Positions 16,071-24,914 of a stretch of DNA of 64,000 bases are shown here, piece after piece. The position numbers and the translations under genes are program-made. The notes below the pieces were generated by a model that made no database searches, was not told the origin of the DNA, and saw only the letters and a list, made by a program, of their open reading frames with translations. Location of the stretch: assembly GCF_003315205.1 (NCBI RefSeq), contig NZ_QNRR01000004.1, forward strand, positions 527,434 to 591,433, given 5' to 3'. The number at the start of each line of letters is the position of its first letter. The stretch's first letter is position 1. Origin of the DNA: Roseimicrobium gellanilyticum (lineage in GTDB: Bacteria > Verrucomicrobiota > Verrucomicrobiia > Verrucomicrobiales > Verrucomicrobiaceae).

Positions 16071-16439
16071 TTATTCTCGCGATTCCTGCCAGTCCTGCCC
16101 CCAAGATTTGAAAACTTCACGCACAAGCGCGCGAGCGTGTGGCTGATTGCCATGATGAATCACCACAGCAGGACCCCGGGGGTTGGCATGCTGGAGGTCC
16201 AGAAGGATGGGGATATCTCCCAGGCTGCCATACCATCGTGACACGGGACCTGGCGGATCATCTTCGCCTGAAACATCACTATTGGGCGGCATGGTTCCAA
16301 CACGCTTCTGCAATTCCTCCTGCGTGGAATGGAAATAGCACCAGCCCATGTAATCGATGGACACACCCGTATGGTCAAAATGGTCCCAGAATACTTCCTG
16401 AGGTACCCAAAGGACTTGAGGAGCATGCGCCTGCATCAT
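16071..16439 (-). CDS. Hypothetical 122 aa protein
   Basis: The sequence reads as a real globular protein: aromatic-rich (WVPQEVFWDHFDHTGVSID, MGWCYFHSTQEELQ) and ending with PAVVIHHGNQPHARALVREV. Two consecutive ATG codons are available at 16439 and 16436. No signal peptide or recognised domain is seen. It is isolated between two repeat-rich gaps, so no context helps. The chance of a spurious frame is low given its balanced composition. Confidence 0.6.
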   Translation of the reverse strand: MMQAHAPQVLWVPQEVFWDHFDHTGVSIDYMGWCYFHSTQEELQKRVGTMPPNSDVSGEDDPPGPVSRWYGSLGDIPILLDLQHANPRGPAVVIHHGNQPHARALVREVFKSWGQDWQESRE

Positions 16440-16524
16440 GGCAAGATACTGGGTCAGGGCGTGGAATCAACGTGAGTGGGGTGAATCGGTAGTTTGAATT
16501 CATGGACGCAAACACATGCGCCAG

Positions 16525-16697
16525 CTCAAGGAGCGGGAACGCCTCGTTCCCGAACCCCTGACGTGTTTGACGCACCGGGCGATGCATGCAACGCCGTGGT
16601 CCACTCGCGGACACTCCGGTGACGTTGCGGTGCATGCGTCAATCGCTCATGCATCTACCTCAGTCGTGCGGGAACGAGGCGTTCCCGTTCCTTGGGC
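16525..16697. repeat. REPIN-like fold-back element, copy C
   Basis: The arms at 16527-16552 and 16669-16694 carry the GGGAACG/CGTTCCC palindrome and CAAGGA ends. The inner flanks (CCCCTGACGTG on the left, CCTCAGTCGTGC on the right) match copy A in the opposite orientation. It occupies the 410 bp gap before the SRPBCC gene. Confidence 0.85.
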
Positions 16698-16849
16698 CCG
16701 TTGCGATGCCGGGAGTGGGCTTGTCGCGCCGGTCATCTGTTACGCGCATCTTTGTAAATTTTCGAGGCCCTTGTCGATCTCGGTTCCTGCCATTCGATAA
16801 CATGGGAAAGACTCCGATCACCCCCTCCTCCCTAAACTTGCATCTGTTC

Positions 16850-17314
16850 ATGAGCACTTCTCCCGCCTCTCCCACCATCATCAACTCCCGCGTCCTGCCG
16901 TATCCGCGCGCCCAGGTCTTCGGAGCGTTTCAAAATCCGGAAATCCTCGCGCAATGGTGGGGGCCGAATGGCTTCACGAACACGTTTGACGAATTCGACT
17001 TCCGTCCCGGTGGGATGTGGCGCTTCACCATGCATGCGCCGACGGGCGCGGCGTTTCCCAATGTGAGCAGGTTCGTGGAGGTGGAGGCGCCGAGTCGCAT
17101 CGTCTTCCATCACGAGGACCCGGTGCATTGGTTCGAGATGGTGATGACGTATGAAAACGTGCCCGCGGACGGCGGCGCGGATGCAAATACCCGGCTCACG
17201 TGGCGCATGACCTTCGCCACGGTGGAGGAGGCGGAGAATCTACGAGCGTTCATCACGGACGCGAATGAGCAGAACTTGGGCCGGCTGGAAGCGTGCTTGA
17301 AGGGGATGGGGTGA
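16850..17314 (+). CDS. SRPBCC (AHSA1-type) ligand-binding domain protein
   Basis: The 154 aa protein has the START-like helix-grip pattern: RVLPYPRAQVFGAFQNPEIL, then AQWWGPNGFTN near residue 35, PGGMWRFTMH, PSRIVFHHED and the C-terminal helix EQNLGRLEACLKGM. This matches the AHSA1/activator of Hsp90 ATPase 1-like group, common as small stand-alone proteins of unknown ligand. The start at 16850 is the last ATG before the conserved region; upstream sequence belongs to the repeat element. Confidence 0.87.
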   Translation: MSTSPASPTIINSRVLPYPRAQVFGAFQNPEILAQWWGPNGFTNTFDEFDFRPGGMWRFTMHAPTGAAFPNVSRFVEVEAPSRIVFHHEDPVHWFEMVMTYENVPADGGADANTRLTWRMTFATVEEAENLRAFITDANEQNLGRLEACLKGMG

Positions 17315-17598
17315 GCGTGCTAGGGTCGTGCGGTGAACGATGGGCAAAAGCTTTCAGCATCTCGTACAGGCTCTTTGTGGCCTTGTGGGTGCTGGCGTTC
17401 TTGACGCCTTGGGTCGTGGCTTTTTTCTGGTCACGGGCCGGAGGCGTGGTAGCAGGCGTTGTGATTCCCCTGGCATGGTTGAGCACCATGCCTTGCACAT
17501 GCATGAATGGGGCGTTGGTGGCATCTTTTCTGGCGACAATGCAGCTCGTCTCGATGCTCTCGTGGGTGGTCATCGGATTCAGAACATTCTTTGGATGA
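17311..17598 (+). CDS. Hypothetical small membrane protein
   Basis: The frame overlaps the last codons of the SRPBCC gene and ends at 17598. Three hydrophobic stretches (YRLFVALWVLAFLTPWVVAF, AGVVIPLAWLSTM and FLATMQLVSMLSWVVIGF) suggest a small integral membrane protein. No ATG is available before the first helix, so a GTG at 17311 is proposed, with a stop/start overlap that would couple it to the upstream gene. No family is recognised, and the start is uncertain. Confidence 0.45.
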   Translation: MSVLGSCGERWAKAFSISYRLFVALWVLAFLTPWVVAFFWSRAGGVVAGVVIPLAWLSTMPCTCMNGALVASFLATMQLVSMLSWVVIGFRTFFG

Positions 17599-17610
17599 GG
17601 GCGCCAGCCC

Positions 17611-17698
17611 TCCAAGGAGCGGCGGCTCTAGCCGCCGTGGAAGCAGCACTCGCGCTGCGAGTGCGAGAAGTCGGCGACCAAAGTCGCCGCTCCTTGGG
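17611..17698. repeat. REPIN-like element, variant D, with GGCGAC palindromes
   Basis: CCAAGGAGCGGCG (17612-17624) is mirrored by CGCCGCTCCTTGG (17685-17697). Inside are CGGCGGCTCTAGCCGCCG, GCACTCGC-GCT-GCGAGTGC and GGCGAC-CAAA-GTCGCC. The ends resemble copies A-C (CAAGGA then GG), but the inner palindromes differ. Confidence 0.8.
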
Positions 17699-17756
17699 CT
17701 CGCGCATCTTTGGCACCGTGTGCGCGTTCTCGCTCTGGTGGGACTTGAACTCCTGA

Positions 17757-17778
17757 CCGCCGAGGCTCGGCGGACTAC
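17757..17778 (-). repeat. GTAGTCCGCCGAG palindrome overlapping the lnt stop
   Basis: The CCGCCGAG-G-CTCGGCGG palindrome and GACTAC are identical to the dapB and ileS copies. The TAG stop of lnt (17775-17777) lies inside the repeat. Confidence 0.8.
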
Positions 17779-19508
17779 CTTCTTTTCCTCACCACCGCCA
17801 CGAGGATCGCCACGCCCATGATCACCAGCATGGCGATGGAGAACACATCCCCAAACCGTGCATACACGGTCATGGGGGGACTCTTCTCCAGGTTCACCGT
17901 TTGCTTCAGGATGCCCTTGTAGAAGTAGCCGTCCTTTTCATTCCACATCAGGCCGCCGTTCGGGATGCGGCCTTTGTCATCGAGGAAGCAGGTGATGCCG
18001 GTATTACACGCGCGCACCATGGGGCGGCGCAGTTCGATGCAGCGGAAGACGGCATTGGCGAGGTGCTGCTCATTTTCCTCGCTGTGGAGGAACCATCCAT
18101 CATTCGTGAGGTTCACGAGGAGCTGCGGGGCTTCGCGCACAAACTTCCGCGCGAGACGGCCCACGGTATCCTCAAAGCAGATGAGCGGCATGAGTTGCAC
18201 GCCGGCGGGCTCTTCCAGCTTCAGCGGCTCGGTGGAGGGGCCACTTTGGAAGTCGCCCATGATCACGCCGCCCAGCAGCGCATCCATGCCGGGGAAGTTC
18301 CGCAGCGGCAGGTACTCGCCGAAGGGCACGAGGTGGACCTTGCGATGCAGTTGGTGGTTGTTGAAGTTCCCCCGCATGAGCGAGGCGCCGGTGTAGTTCG
18401 GCTGCATGGGGATGAGGATGTCCGCCCCGGTGAGCAGCGAGTAGTCGGCGATGCCGAGGATGTCGTTCAGGAAGTCGACGTGATTCGGATCGTGGAAGGG
18501 GAAGGGGAGGGCGCTCTCCGGCCAGATCACGAGTTGCGGCTTCTCGTCGGGATTACCCATCACCGCCTGCACCGTAAGCTTGCCATACAGATTGTAGATG
18601 CTGTCGCCCACGTCTTCATACCGGCGGCCGTCCCACTTCTCTTGCTGGCCGATGTTTCCCTGCACGAGGGCGACCTTCAGCGGGATGACATCCGTCTTCG
18701 GCTGCTCCATGAGGTGCTGCATGCCGTAGCCGGCATTCAGCAGCACGAGGGCCACCGCGCAGAAGAAGTCGGCATGCGGACGCACGCGGGAGGTACGCAC
18801 CTCCTGGCGGAAGCGCAGTTGGGTGTTCCAAAAGATGCAGACCACAAAGACAGGCATGAAGGAGAGGCCGGTCACGCCCACGAATTCTGCGCCCTGGATG
18901 AGGAGCTTCGTCTTCCAGAGAGCAATGCCAAGTCCGTTCCAGCCGAATCCGGTGAAGACGATGCCGCGCAGCCACTCGCACGCGACCCAGGCCGCCGCGC
19001 AGAGGAAGGCGGCTCGCAGGGATTCCAGCGAGACGCTGAAGAGTTTTCCAGAGTCACCCGGGGTCGTGTTTCCTTCCGGGCTGATGCGGGGCCGCCCGAT
19101 GGTCGCGGCAAAGGCACCCCAGAGGCCCCAGTAGAGGGAGATGTAGATCGAAAGCCCCACCACCGCGCCCATGCCCATGAGCTCCGGTCCCAAGCCTGCC
19201 CACGAGTTGTCACTCGCACCGCTGATGACGCGGGAGGAGTGGCGCACCCAGTTCAGGTTCGGGATGAAGAAGGCGAGCCCAGCGAGGTAGGCGAGACGGA
19301 AGCCGCGCCAGGCTGGGCTGCGGCGTTTCGGCGGCTTGCCATTCGCGGGCGCTGCGGGTGCGGCAGGCTCCTTGTTGTCCCATCCCCAGAGGGCGTAGAG
19401 CAGGGGCAGCATCCACAGCCACACCAGCCAGCCGTGATTCCACCCGGGATAGGCGAAGACCAGTATGAAACCGGCAGCCAGGGCAGCGAGGAAGGGAGGG
19501 ATGCGCAT
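17775..19508 (-). CDS. lnt: Apolipoprotein N-acyltransferase
   Basis: Lnt adds the third acyl chain to the N-terminal Cys of lipoproteins in the inner membrane. The start at 19508 gives MRIPPFLAALAAGFILVFAY, the first of several membrane helices. The upstream frame lacks hydrophobicity. The 577 aa length is slightly long. The nitrilase-like domain follows: VALVQGNIGQQEKW, WPESALPFP (catalytic Glu), a Lys region near HLVPFGEYLPLRNF, and PLICFEDTVG (nucleophile Cys). The C-terminus has a last membrane helix. This fits the several LxxC lipoproteins in the window. Its stop codon is provided by an intergenic palindromic repeat. Confidence 0.95.
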   Translation of the reverse strand: MRIPPFLAALAAGFILVFAYPGWNHGWLVWLWMLPLLYALWGWDNKEPAAPAAPANGKPPKRRSPAWRGFRLAYLAGLAFFIPNLNWVRHSSRVISGASDNSWAGLGPELMGMGAVVGLSIYISLYWGLWGAFAATIGRPRISPEGNTTPGDSGKLFSVSLESLRAAFLCAAAWVACEWLRGIVFTGFGWNGLGIALWKTKLLIQGAEFVGVTGLSFMPVFVVCIFWNTQLRFRQEVRTSRVRPHADFFCAVALVLLNAGYGMQHLMEQPKTDVIPLKVALVQGNIGQQEKWDGRRYEDVGDSIYNLYGKLTVQAVMGNPDEKPQLVIWPESALPFPFHDPNHVDFLNDILGIADYSLLTGADILIPMQPNYTGASLMRGNFNNHQLHRKVHLVPFGEYLPLRNFPGMDALLGGVIMGDFQSGPSTEPLKLEEPAGVQLMPLICFEDTVGRLARKFVREAPQLLVNLTNDGWFLHSEENEQHLANAVFRCIELRRPMVRACNTGITCFLDDKGRIPNGGLMWNEKDGYFYKGILKQTVNLEKSPPMTVYARFGDVFSIAMLVIMGVAILVAVVRKRR

Positions 19509-19804
19509 GCGTGGGGAGGAAAGAATGAATACGTCTGGAGGATGTAGTCGGTGGGAAGGGCGGCTCAAGCAACCATTTGCGAAATGCCCCGCCTGACCGC
19601 GTCCCTCACAAAAATCTCAGGGTCATACATCCAATCCGGTTACGACCGACCATTCTGAATCGAAAAAAACCGTGCCTATGAGTCCGCCCTTTCCGTGCAT
19701 CCCGTTTCTTAGATAGAGCCGCGAGCTTGCTACTCGCTGCACCAATCAACCGCCAGTGATTCAGTCCGACACATCTCCATCATAGAATAACACCCTCAGT
19801 AGCC
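19509..19804. other. Divergent intergenic region upstream of kaiC-like operon
   Basis: This 296 bp region separates lnt from the KaiC-like gene and must hold both promoters. A weak possible sigma-70 pair for the plus operon is TTCAGT and TAGAAT with 17 bp spacing near 19759-19787. That would leave a very short leader. No repeat element or gene is seen here. Confidence 0.3.
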
Positions 19805-21370
19805 ATGACTGCGAAATCAGTGACTCCCACGGTAGCTCCCACCCCGTCTGGTGCCCCCCGCAAACGCAGCGCCACCGGCGTGGCCGGGTTGGATGACATC
19901 CTCAACGGTGGTTTCCCGCCAAATCGCATGTACCTGATCAAGGGTGACCCCGGGGTCGGAAAGACAACGCTGGGCCTCCAATACCTCTTGGAAGGATTGC
20001 GCCGTGGCGAGTCCGGCCTGTACATCACCCTTTCCGAGACGCGCCAGGAGCTTGAGGAAGTGGCGGCTTCCCACGGCTGGGACCTTTCTGGCCTGCATGT
20101 GATGGACCTGAATGTAATCCGCGAGCATAGCGACGAGGAGGCAACGAATACCTTCTTTCATCCCTCCGAGGTGGAACTCAATCGCATGACCAGCCGGATC
20201 ATTTCCGAGATGAACCGGGTAAATCCTGCCCGCATGGTGTTTGACTCACTCTCGGAGATGCGCATGCTTTCGGAAACGCCACTGCGCTATCGTCGGCAGA
20301 TCCTGGAGATGAAGCAGACCTTCCAGGGGCGGAACACCACGGTCCTCTTCCTGGATGATCGTACGGAGGAGAGGCATGATTTGCACATCGAGAGCATCGC
20401 CCACGGGGTGATCCACCTCTACCGCACCTCGCCTGAGTATGGCGTGGCGCGGCGCAGCCTGAATGTGCAGAAGATTCGCGGCTCCAAGTATCGCGAGGGA
20501 AATCATGATTTCCTGCTGCACACGGGTGGCATGGAGGTCTTCCCAAGACTGGTGGCTGCTGAGCACCATCAGCCCTTCGACCGCGAAGCGGTGGCGAGTG
20601 GCATCAGACAACTGGATGCGCTCTTTGGTGGTGGTCTGGACCGTGGTACCAGCAATATGTTCATGGGTCCGCCTGGGACTGGGAAGTCCACCTTGGCGCT
20701 GAAATTCATGCTGGCAGCAGCGGAGCGCGGGGAGAAGAGCCTGGGCTTCATCCTGGATGAGACGCTCGGCACCCTGCTGAATCGTGCCGGTCAGCTCGGC
20801 ATGGAGCTGAAGCCGCACATCGACTCGGGTATGATCCGATTCGCGCAGGTGAATCCTGCGGAGATTGTGCCAGGGGAACTGGCCAGCATGATCCGGGACG
20901 CGGTGGAAAAGGACGACATCCGCGTGCTCGTGCTGGATAGCATCAATGGCTACCTCAACGCCCTCTCGCAGGAGCGCTTCCTCAATCTGCAACTGCATGA
21001 GATGCTGACGTACCTGAACCAGCTCGGGGTAGTCACGATCATGGTGCTGGCCCAGCAGGGGCTGGTGGGTGCCATGAAGACAACGGTCGATCTCACCTAT
21101 CTCGCAGACACCGTGGTGTTGCTCCGCTTCTTTGAAGAATTGGGTGCGGTGAAGCAGGCCATCTCCGTCATCAAGAAGCGCAGTGGCAACCACGAGCGCA
21201 CCATCCGTGAAATCAAGGTGGGCCCGGGCGGCATTGTGGTAGGATCACCGCTTACTCGCATGCAGGGGGTGCTTACGGGTATTCCCAATATTCTTTCCCC
21301 ACAGACAAACGGCAATGGAGATGGTAACGATCATTCCAAGCCTCCTACCATCATGAAGCACGAGCTATGA
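19805..21370 (+). CDS. KaiC-like two-domain RecA-superfamily ATPase
   Basis: The 521 aa protein has the double-domain layout of KaiC. Walker A motifs are GDPGVGKTT near residues 46-54 and GPPGTGKST near residues 287-295. Each is preceded by the KaiC-family entry (TGVAGLDDILNGGFPPNRM and SGIRQLDALFGGGLDRG), and hydrophobic Walker B strands MVFDSL and VLVLDSI follow. No KaiA or KaiB gene is nearby. Outside cyanobacteria such proteins act in signalling and stress responses. Its stop overlaps the start of the hybrid kinase gene (ATGA at 21367-21370), so the two are translationally coupled and probably act together. Confidence 0.92.
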   Translation: MTAKSVTPTVAPTPSGAPRKRSATGVAGLDDILNGGFPPNRMYLIKGDPGVGKTTLGLQYLLEGLRRGESGLYITLSETRQELEEVAASHGWDLSGLHVMDLNVIREHSDEEATNTFFHPSEVELNRMTSRIISEMNRVNPARMVFDSLSEMRMLSETPLRYRRQILEMKQTFQGRNTTVLFLDDRTEERHDLHIESIAHGVIHLYRTSPEYGVARRSLNVQKIRGSKYREGNHDFLLHTGGMEVFPRLVAAEHHQPFDREAVASGIRQLDALFGGGLDRGTSNMFMGPPGTGKSTLALKFMLAAAERGEKSLGFILDETLGTLLNRAGQLGMELKPHIDSGMIRFAQVNPAEIVPGELASMIRDAVEKDDIRVLVLDSINGYLNALSQERFLNLQLHEMLTYLNQLGVVTIMVLAQQGLVGAMKTTVDLTYLADTVVLLRFFEELGAVKQAISVIKKRSGNHERTIREIKVGPGGIVVGSPLTRMQGVLTGIPNILSPQTNGNGDGNDHSKPPTIMKHEL

Positions 21371-24252
21371 TCTCCCTGCCCGGCCATGATGGTCAATCTC
21401 ATGATTCCACGGTAGGCCGGGATGCGGATGCGGTGCTGGATCAATACCCTGAGGTGGAGCGCCGCATCCTGTTGTGTGCTCCCACAGGCAGTGATGGCCG
21501 CACGGCCGCGAAGCTCCTGACGGGCGCTGGTCACGAGGTGATGGTGTGCACATCCATGGTAGAGGTGGGCGTGCAGATCGCGCGAGGATGCTCCGCCGTC
21601 GTGCTGGCAGAGGAGGCTCTCGGTACCATGACGGTGCCGACGTTTCTAGAGGTGCTCCATCAGCAGCCGTCCTGGTCGGATCTGCCGGTGATCATTGTCG
21701 GTGGTCGCGGCGAGGCTGTGCAGTGGCGGCTGCGACGCATGGCGAATCTTGGCCTGGGTGGGAATGTGTCCCTGCTGGAGAGACCGTTTCATCCAGAGAC
21801 ACTCATCAGCACCGTGGAGGTCGCGATGCGCGCGCGGTCGCGCCAGTACCAGGTGCGCACCCTCTTGCAGGAGCAGAAGGAAAGTGAGCTCCGGCTGCAC
21901 AACATCTTCCAGAGTATCAGCGAGCCCTTCGCGGTGCTGGATCAGGCCTGGCGCTTCACGTATGTAAACCGCGGCTTCATGGCCCTTGTGCCACGCGGTC
22001 GCCGGGGCATTGCGAGCCTGCTCGGCCATGTGCTCTGGGAGCAGTTTCCCAAGCTGGAGGAGACTGAGCTTGGCAAGTTCCTCCAGCATGTTTCAGCGAC
22101 ACAGGTGCCCGGAGTGCTGGAGTTCGAGTACGAGGCCGCGCGCATGTGGTTGGAGGTGCGCGCCTACCCATCTCGCGAGATGCTTGCGCTGCATGTGCGT
22201 GATATCACCGAGCGCAAGCAGGCGGCGGAGCAGTTGCGGCGTCGCAGCGAGCGCATGCAGCTGCTCTCGGAGTTGCTCGCCCAGCTGATTGGCGCGGCGG
22301 ACTCCCAGACGGTGGTGCGTGACCTCTTCCCCAAGGTGGCGAAGAATCTGGACGTCGATACCTACTTCAACTTCATGCTTGCAGAGTCGGGTGATCACCT
22401 CGTGCTGCACTCCTGCAGGGGTGTGTCCCAAGAGGTGCAGGACTCCATCCAGACACTACCGCTGGGCACCGCCATCTGCGGCACGGTGGCGCTGCTTCGT
22501 CAGCCTATCATTGCCACGGACATCCAGCATTCGACAGATCCCAAGGCTGATCTTGTGCGCGGGCTCGGCATCCAGGCGTATGCGTGCCATCCACTCATGG
22601 TCGGTGGGCGGCTGCTGGGCACGCTCTCCTTCGCCAGTCACACGCGTCCTGCATTTGATGAAGAAGAGATTGAGTTCCTGCGGCTCATCACCCAGTACGC
22701 GGCGATTGCGCTGGATCGCCTGAAGACCACGGAGGCCATGGAGAAGAACGCGCAGCAGCTTGGCGTCGCCCTCGGGGCCGCCCAGCTGGGTACGTGGAAC
22801 TGGGATGCGCAGACGGATGCCATGACCATTTCCGAGCGCACGGGCGAGATCTATGGACTCAACGCGGGAACCTATCCCTCCCGCTCCGTGCTGCGCGGTC
22901 TCCTGCACCCGGATGACCGGGAGCTGGCCAAGTCCTCTGCGCAACGTTCCGTGGAGACCGGTTGTGACTATGATATCGAATACCGCGTCAGACTTCCCCA
23001 AGGAGGCTATCGTTGGGTCGCTGCAAAAGGACGCTGCGTGTTCCACCTGGATGGTTCTCTCGCGGGCATGCTCGGCGTGGCGCAGGACATCACTGCGAGC
23101 AAGGTGGCAGAGGCGCGCCTCCGTGAGTCCGCGGCGGCGGCAGAGTCAGCGAATCGATCGAAGGACCTCTTCCTCGCGGTATTGAGCCATGAGCTGCGTA
23201 CGCCGCTCACGCCGGTGTTGCTGGCGGCGGATACCATGGAGCATGACGCCGAACTGCCTGCGGCATTCAAGGCGGACATTGCGATGATTCGCCGCAATGT
23301 GGAACTGGAGGCCAAGATTATCGATGACCTGCTGGATATCAGCCGCATCACAAGCGGGAAGCTGAATCTGAATCTGGAATCCGTGGATGTGAATGACTCC
23401 ATCCGTCAGGTGTGTGCGATGTGCACCGCACAGATCACGGAACGCTCCATCCAGGTGCGTTGTGATTTTGCAGATGAACCGGGTACGGTGCGAGCGGACT
23501 CCGCGAGGCTGCAGCAGGTGCTTTGGAATTTACTCAACAACGCGGTGAAATTTACCCCGGAAGGTGGGACCATCAATATCCGTACGGAGCGCCTGGATGG
23601 TCACCTGCGCATTCAGGTGCAGGACTCGGGCATGGGCATTGATCAGGAACTGCTGCCTCAGATCTTCAATGCGTTTGAGCAGGGTGACATCCGCATCACC
23701 CGCCAGTTCGGAGGCTTGGGCCTCGGTCTTGCCATCACGAAGGCGCTCGTGGACATGCATCACGGCACCATCGCCGCAGAGAGTGATGGCAAAGGGACTG
23801 GCGCATGCTTTACGGTCACGCTGCCTCTGGAGACAGAAGTCCGGGCACCAGCTTCCCATTCACCTTCTGCTCAGCAGCCCGGGCGGCCGGTGTCGTTGCA
23901 CCTCCTGGTGGTGGAGGATCACGCGGATACTGCCCGTGTGCTTGGCACCCACCTGCGCCGCATGGGATTCACCGTCACGCTGGCGCATACCGTGGCTGAT
24001 GCGCTGGCATTGGTGGGGGAGCAGCATTTTGATCTGGTTATCAGTGACCTCGGTCTGCCGGATCAGTCCGGGTTCGAGTTGATGCGGCAGATTCACGCGA
24101 TTCGTCCGATACCGGGCATTGCCATGAGCGGCTACGGCATGGCGGAGGACATCCGCAAGAGTCGAGAGGCGGGATTCTCCCAGCATCTGGTGAAGCCGGT
24201 GAATGTCACCAGGCTGGAAGAGGCGATTCGTGATCTGGTGGATGGTAAGTGA
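21367..24252 (+). CDS. Hybrid sensor histidine kinase with N-terminal pseudo-receiver, PAS, GAF and C-terminal receiver
   Basis: The protein is 961 aa and soluble. Residues about 36-150 look like a receiver fold (RILLCAPTGSDGRTAAKLL ... DLPVIIVGG) but lack the acidic pair and the phospho-acceptor Asp (VVLAEEAL). Then come a PAS domain (about 175-285), a GAF domain (about 310-455), and a second PAS domain with PAC (about 465-580). HisKA follows, with the phospho-His in LSHELRTPLT near residue 608, then HATPase_c (LLNNAVKFTPEGG and GLGLGLAITKALVDMH). The C-terminal receiver has LVVEDHADT and phospho-acceptor Asp in ISDLGLPDQSG near residue 894. It is coupled to the KaiC-like gene, which may be its partner. 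Confidence 0.93.
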   Translation: MISLPGHDGQSHDSTVGRDADAVLDQYPEVERRILLCAPTGSDGRTAAKLLTGAGHEVMVCTSMVEVGVQIARGCSAVVLAEEALGTMTVPTFLEVLHQQPSWSDLPVIIVGGRGEAVQWRLRRMANLGLGGNVSLLERPFHPETLISTVEVAMRARSRQYQVRTLLQEQKESELRLHNIFQSISEPFAVLDQAWRFTYVNRGFMALVPRGRRGIASLLGHVLWEQFPKLEETELGKFLQHVSATQVPGVLEFEYEAARMWLEVRAYPSREMLALHVRDITERKQAAEQLRRRSERMQLLSELLAQLIGAADSQTVVRDLFPKVAKNLDVDTYFNFMLAESGDHLVLHSCRGVSQEVQDSIQTLPLGTAICGTVALLRQPIIATDIQHSTDPKADLVRGLGIQAYACHPLMVGGRLLGTLSFASHTRPAFDEEEIEFLRLITQYAAIALDRLKTTEAMEKNAQQLGVALGAAQLGTWNWDAQTDAMTISERTGEIYGLNAGTYPSRSVLRGLLHPDDRELAKSSAQRSVETGCDYDIEYRVRLPQGGYRWVAAKGRCVFHLDGSLAGMLGVAQDITASKVAEARLRESAAAAESANRSKDLFLAVLSHELRTPLTPVLLAADTMEHDAELPAAFKADIAMIRRNVELEAKIIDDLLDISRITSGKLNLNLESVDVNDSIRQVCAMCTAQITERSIQVRCDFADEPGTVRADSARLQQVLWNLLNNAVKFTPEGGTINIRTERLDGHLRIQVQDSGMGIDQELLPQIFNAFEQGDIRITRQFGGLGLGLAITKALVDMHHGTIAAESDGKGTGACFTVTLPLETEVRAPASHSPSAQQPGRPVSLHLLVVEDHADTARVLGTHLRRMGFTVTLAHTVADALALVGEQHFDLVISDLGLPDQSGFELMRQIHAIRPIPGIAMSGYGMAEDIRKSREAGFSQHLVKPVNVTRLEEAIRDLVDGK

Positions 24253-24277
24253 CGTGCAGCGCCTGCTCGTCCAGCCA

Positions 24278-24778
24278 CTACTTCGGCGAAGTGTCCCTCC
24301 ACTTCACGCTCTGAAACATCCCGGGTGCTGCGGCCATCATGTCTTTGAGGGCTTGCTCGGCGCGCTCCACGGCGGGTGCGGTATTTACCTTGCGGAAGAG
24401 TCTCTTGAGGAATCCGGGCTCGGCGTTGACGAACATGATGAACTCATTCACCCCCTTCGGTAGCCTGGGTTGTGCGGAGGGTGGCATCGCATACTTGCTG
24501 GGATCGTCGTCTGACGCTTCACCGTCCTGGTCATCTTCATCACCTTCATCCATCACACCACAGCCAATGAACATGGAGAAGTCGGCATTCTCGAGGTAGA
24601 CCAGCCAGCCCCAGTCCTCACACAGGATGCCATTGGTGGGCACGCCATGCTCCGGCAGGTGCTCATTCACGTACTCCGCGAGGCGCTTGCCCCAGCAGTT
24701 GTCATTCACCAGATCCTCATTCTCGTTGGGATACTTGGGGAATGCGGAGGACTGGAATTCTACGACGCGGTCGGGCAT
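24278..24778 (-). CDS. Hypothetical protein with acidic linker
   Basis: The protein is 166 aa with no signal peptide. It has an N-terminal region with NDNCWGKRLAEYVNEHLPEHG and ILCEDWGWLVYLEN, a strongly acidic loop (DEGDEDDQDGEASDDD, residues 77-92), and a C-terminal region with FIMFVNAEPGFLKRLFRKV. It appears cytoplasmic. I do not recognise the family. It converges on the hybrid kinase gene with 25 bp between the stops. Confidence 0.75.
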   Translation of the reverse strand: MPDRVVEFQSSAFPKYPNENEDLVNDNCWGKRLAEYVNEHLPEHGVPTNGILCEDWGWLVYLENADFSMFIGCGVMDEGDEDDQDGEASDDDPSKYAMPPSAQPRLPKGVNEFIMFVNAEPGFLKRLFRKVNTAPAVERAEQALKDMMAAAPGMFQSVKWRDTSPK

Positions 24779-24914
24779 ACTTGGTACTCCTCGGGGTCTG
24801 TTAATGTCGTGACGGATTGAGTCTCCATCCCGGGGTGCGAGATGTCGATAACAGAAAAAGACCTGCTGAAGGCGGGTGCCTTTGACTGCGTATCAAGATG
24901 GCCGACATATCCCC

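Noticed and set aside
17253..17615. A 120-residue open frame on the minus strand
   Set aside because: The overlapping plus-strand frame has clear membrane helices and fits behind the SRPBCC gene; the minus frame has Thr/His/Pro-rich composition.
17901..19547. A 548-residue open frame on the plus strand
   Set aside because: It is antisense to lnt, whose motifs and membrane helices are clear; the shadow is His/Glu-rich.
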